Assembly: GCF_003443655.1 (NCBI RefSeq) | Contig: NZ_CP031941.1 | Coordinates: 2,599,501-2,663,500, forward strand | DNA from: Nostoc sphaeroides | GTDB lineage: Bacteria > Cyanobacteriota > Cyanobacteriia > Cyanobacteriales > Nostocaceae | Reading direction: 5' to 3' | Length of the DNA: 64,000 bases | Shown here: positions 61,601 to 64,000 of the stretch, in pieces | Position numbering within the stretch: position 1 is the first letter of the stretch | Layout of the letters: the number at the start of each line of letters is the position of its first letter | Notes under the pieces: generated by a model | What the model saw: the letters and a program-made list of their open reading frames with translations, nothing else | Databases searched by the model: none | Told to the model about the DNA's origin: nothing | Made by a program: the position numbers and the translations under genes

Positions 61601-64000
61601 TAACCTGTGAAATTTCACCATCTAATACAGGTCGATAAACATTGAGCTTTTCTGCTTGGGGATTAAATTTAGCTTCTACTGCGATCGCCAAATTTTGCTC
61701 ATATTCAAGCAATAAATAACCAATTTCTGCTCCCGCTTGCTCAATAACAATTTGCATTAAAGTTTTCAACAACCGCGAAAACACAATTTCACTAGATATA
61801 GTTTGAGACGCTTTCACGACCGATAAAAAGTCTAGGTGTTCACCTGTGCTGAAAAATGTTCCGTTAGAGACAAGCTGTTGTTGTGACAATAGCTGAGGAT
61901 AGGATTCTTCGAGGTGCTTAACTTTAGCAGATGCCTCCCAGCGTACATAAGCATTTTTAGCTTCTTGCAAGTAGGTTTTGGCAATTAATTCAAAGTTTCG
62001 TTCTACATAAAATTTAGCGCCTAACTCATTAGCTAAAGCTTCATATTGCACAAATTCTTGCTCACGGGCTGAAGCAATTGATTGCTCATATAGGCGCATT
62101 GCTTCCAAGTCTCGATTTTCAATTCGAGCTATTTCAGCAGCTACTAATTGAGACTTGTGTAAGAAGTTTGCAGGGCAGTGATTAGCCCAGTATTGCAATT
62201 GCTGTTGATGGGATTTTAAGGTTTCTAAAAACTGTTCTTGCTCTTGATAAGATACTCTTGGATAAAGAGCCGTGAGGGTCAGGGAATAATATAAAATGTA
62301 ATCTGTTTCAATTGGTAATGCCAGTGTATTAACTGGAAAATTAGACAATTCCAAGGCAGAATTAAATGCCTCGCAATATTTCTCATAAGTAAAAAACATA
62401 ATTAATTTAACAATATAATAAAAAATAATTCCACTGACAAAGCCTGCATCTGTAATGATAGATAAAGCGGATAATTCATCAAAGTCATCATTACTTAGAG
62501 TCAGATTTTGGTGAGTCAGTCCGCGCAGATTCATCAATAGCATCTGCTGTAGTTTGATTGTCTGATAGACAGTCTCATGTTTAGACTGGCGGGCGAATGC
62601 AATATATTTTTCTAGAGATTTGTATGTTTCTGCGAGTGGAAAACCTAACTGGATAATTTGCCACGAGCCTTGATAACCATTGTAATTCGCCATCGTCACG
62701 TCACCGACTTCCACGCAGCCGATAAATCCCCGTTCTAAAAATGGAATATCGGTAGCAATATGGTTACGCCAAACGTTAATATGACTTCCATGAATGTGCA
62801 GAACAACTCCTCTAAGTTTCAAGTCATGCAACTTTTCATTTAATTGAATTGTCATCTCAGAAAATGCGTACCCTGTAGGAATATCATGGAAGATAGAAAC
62901 CAACAACATGGCATACATGCTGTAGGCAAAACAGGAATCTTCTGTATTACCAAACTTGAGTGAGTAGTTAACTGCTTTAAGTACGACTAAGGGAAAGAGA
63001 TCGGGTCTACCGAGATAAGTAGGTGGCCCCAAAGTCGTCAACAGACTAATCACTGTTTTAATATTTGGATCTTCGATTACTATAGCATTAATTAAATCAG
63101 AGACTTGTCTATTACCTAGATTGGTTAATACTTGGTTTTTTTCAATTGCGATCGCACCTTGCACTTCCTCATTTGTATTAGGGAATGTCACCCCAAAAAG
63201 TTTTAAAGCTTCTAATCCCAATGTCAGCGCTTCTTCATACCTCCCTGCAACTTGATAGAGTCTGATTTGCAGCATATAAATATTAGATTTATCCATAGAG
63301 GATGCTGCTTTAATAAATAGTATTTTAAATAACTCTTCTGCTTGTAATAAATTCCCTGTTAAGAATTCACACTCAGCTAGTTCTCTGAATAGCGTAAATG
63401 TTTGTTCATATTGTTCAATCCAGGCATTTTCAGCTAAAAGATTCATGGCAACGCTAAAAAACTTTTTAGCAGGAGTGTAGGCTGTAGAGGCTTTTGCTTT
63501 CTTAGCAGCGATTAAATTCAACCGTAGCAATTCATCTTTTTCTGTCTGTTCAATAATTAGAACCACAGCGAAATTGAGTTGATTGACTAAATCAAATATT
63601 TGCTCGTTTACTTGTTCATGACTAGCATTTTCTAGCAAAAGCCGTCCAATTTTCAGGTGAACGGCCGACTTTGATTCATCAGCAATTAAGGAGTATGCAG
63701 CTTGTTGAACTCGATCATGATAGAAACGATAGCTTTTATGGGCAGTTTCATCTGACTCTATGGGGATAATTAATCCTCTTAAAATTGCATCAACAAGTGC
63801 ATTCGCTGTTTCTTCAATAGATTGTTCACCAACGATCGCTAAAACTTCTAAATCAAAGCGATTACCAATACAAGAGGCTAACTTAAGTACCTGTTGAGTT
63901 GCGGCTGGCAGTTTTTGCAGCCGCCCAATCATCAAACTGACAATATTATCTGTAATCCCTTGGGCTTCAATCTGAGTTAAATTCCATTGCCACTCCCCTT
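58623..64000 (-). CDS. Giant multi-sensor histidine kinase with AAA/TPR-like region and receiver, partial (runs off the right edge)
   Basis: 1,791 residues lie in the window and the frame remains open to base 64000; a Met codon near 63935 is internal, because the preceding codons continue the conserved text GEWQWNLTQIEAQGITDN. The fragment starts at the end of an AAA-type ATPase domain (LMIGRLQKLPAATQQVLKLA, FYHDRVQQAAYSLI), followed by about 600 helical residues (TPR-like), GAF, PAS/PAC, GAF, GAF, HisKA with LSHELRTPLNPILGW, HATPase (NILSNAIKFTPTGG, GLGLGLAIVRHL) and a C-terminal receiver (LLISDIGMPEMDG). This is the family usually preceded by a Ser/Thr kinase domain, so the missing N-terminus probably encodes one. 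The signal is unknown. Confidence 0.92.
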   Translation of the reverse strand, partial: GEWQWNLTQIEAQGITDNIVSLMIGRLQKLPAATQQVLKLASCIGNRFDLEVLAIVGEQSIEETANALVDAILRGLIIPIESDETAHKSYRFYHDRVQQAAYSLIADESKSAVHLKIGRLLLENASHEQVNEQIFDLVNQLNFAVVLIIEQTEKDELLRLNLIAAKKAKASTAYTPAKKFFSVAMNLLAENAWIEQYEQTFTLFRELAECEFLTGNLLQAEELFKILFIKAASSMDKSNIYMLQIRLYQVAGRYEEALTLGLEALKLFGVTFPNTNEEVQGAIAIEKNQVLTNLGNRQVSDLINAIVIEDPNIKTVISLLTTLGPPTYLGRPDLFPLVVLKAVNYSLKFGNTEDSCFAYSMYAMLLVSIFHDIPTGYAFSEMTIQLNEKLHDLKLRGVVLHIHGSHINVWRNHIATDIPFLERGFIGCVEVGDVTMANYNGYQGSWQIIQLGFPLAETYKSLEKYIAFARQSKHETVYQTIKLQQMLLMNLRGLTHQNLTLSNDDFDELSALSIITDAGFVSGIIFYYIVKLIMFFTYEKYCEAFNSALELSNFPVNTLALPIETDYILYYSLTLTALYPRVSYQEQEQFLETLKSHQQQLQYWANHCPANFLHKSQLVAAEIARIENRDLEAMRLYEQSIASAREQEFVQYEALANELGAKFYVERNFELIAKTYLQEAKNAYVRWEASAKVKHLEESYPQLLSQQQLVSNGTFFSTGEHLDFLSVVKASQTISSEIVFSRLLKTLMQIVIEQAGAEIGYLLLEYEQNLAIAVEAKFNPQAEKLNVYRPVLDGEISQVIPQSMLNYVQRTQETVILQNATEQNLFSKDEYIIRKQPKSVLCLPIALQSKLVGILYLENNLISSAFTQDKLSVLEILTVQIAISLENARLYQGLENSQEKLNLALKSAQIGVWSWDIANDRFNWDEQIYQLFGLTPETFTGTAEAILARLHPDDRALLAQSLSRAINEGVEHDLEYRIIRDDSSIRYAACRGKAFFNEAGKATHMSGVALDITERKQSEAERIQLIQEQTARQEAEADQQRATFLAQISTTLASSLDYESTLASVANLAVPYFADWCGVDLLQNNQSINRVAVAHRDPEKVKFGWELYQRYPRKLDAPEGVAKVLRTGLAELIAQISDAALAAAIQDPEHLRIVRELGLKSCMILPLMARGRIFGAISFITAESERRYSTADLSLAEDVAHRAAIAIDNARLYQEAQQAQKTAERALERIARLQSITAALSESLTPAQVSEVIVEQSMAALGANSALVALVNESKTELEIVRAVGYNQELVNTWRYFAIDSPSPLAEAVRTGQPIWAESTKNRIARYPNLAETYSKYDFEGWISIPLMVEGWAVGGISLGFAQSQQLSAEDQAFILAVAQQCAQAIARAHLYEAERTARSAAESANRIKDEFLAVLSHELRTPLNPILGWTKLMRTRKLDQATSDRALETIERNAKLQTQLIEDLLDVSRILQGKLNLNFCPINLISVIEAAIETVRLSAQAKSIEIQTIIECSLSPVLGDANRLQQVFWNILSNAIKFTPTGGQVKIKLQQVSSQVQICVTDTGKGIAPEFLPYVFDYFRQADGATTRKFGGLGLGLAIVRHLVELHGGTVQAQSLGEEQGATFTVRIPCLQDESKKIKDAKDNSSLVGQSLPLSGLDILVVDDDADMREFLPFMLEQYGATVTAVASAIEALTALSQSQPNLLISDIGMPEMDGYMLMRQVRSLQPEQGGTIPAIALTAYAAEIDYQQAIAAGFQQHISKPVDPEELVKAIALLDLLKQNKGVSRQNSA

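Overview
The window is cyanobacterial chromosome, almost certainly from a filamentous heterocyst-forming Nostoc/Anabaena-type organism. The evidence is the dense GCGATCGC (HIP1) octamers, a split DnaE intein C-half, the coxB-coxA-coxC / ctaA-ctaB arrangement, a CyaB-type adenylate cyclase with two GAF domains, a PatA-family regulator, several very large hybrid kinases, and many short dispersed repeats of the kind common in Nostoc. No rRNA or tRNA gene was recognised.

Layout. 1-2,000: two minus-strand genes for small proteins with double-glycine secretion leaders (one cut by the window edge, one a beta/gamma-crystallin) and a divergent orphan helix-turn-helix gene. 2,000-7,500: a 14-copy 20-bp tandem repeat, a DUF6875-like gene, a DUF1400-alpha/beta hydrolase, a small membrane-anchored protein and a MITE. 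7,521-10,578: a translationally overlapping pair, a P-loop ATPase and a TPR protein with a P-loop-less NTPase-like domain; this resembles a STAND-type sensing or conflict module. 10,600-11,850: a broken IS4-type transposase. 12,300-14,800: a PstS-like binding protein and a membrane Ser/Thr kinase. 15,240-21,720: cytochrome c oxidase subunits II, I and III, divergent from heme A synthase and heme O synthase. 22,040-24,180: a hicBA pair whose hicA is split by an IS66-family element. 24,250-31,930: a lone HicB-like gene, a Ser/Thr kinase with a GUN4 domain, and an ATGA-coupled pair of hybrid kinases; the larger one carries GAF domains with cyanobacteriochrome signatures. 32,289-34,587: a ferredoxin/metallo-beta-lactamase fusion gene split by a TnpB element. 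34,870-35,165: a 21-bp minisatellite. 35,369-37,150: dhaK-dhaL. 37,400-39,560: a Pmp3/YqaE peptide, a SUI1/YciH factor and trpB. 40,384-42,330: two CAP-domain secreted proteins. 42,502-45,260: RNase D-like exonuclease, a rhodanese-like protein without its Cys, and an intact IS5-family element. 45,910-50,000: an OmpR-type regulator, a PD-(D/E)XK-like orphan and the DnaE C-half with its C-intein. 50,229-58,033: SGNH hydrolase, PatA-type regulator, a membrane protein and CyaB. 58,623 to the right edge: the C-terminal 1,791 residues of a giant AAA/TPR-GAF-PAS-GAF-GAF histidine kinase with a receiver.

Two themes dominate. The first is signalling: two Ser/Thr kinases, three histidine kinases, two free response regulators and one cyclase. 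The second is mobile-element traffic. One IS5 copy shares its ends with a MITE in the same window, and an IS66 copy and a TnpB element have each split a gene so precisely that the ancestral reading frame can be rebuilt. At least five further short repeat families have terminal inverted repeats and TA or TNA-like flanks. The most interesting candidates for undescribed biology are the ATPase/TPR pair behind a 24-bp direct repeat, the double-glycine-leader beta/gamma-crystallin, and the CBS-GAF-PAS-GAF-GAF light-sensor-like kinase coupled to a second kinase. All functional statements are from reading translated sequence; no database search was run.
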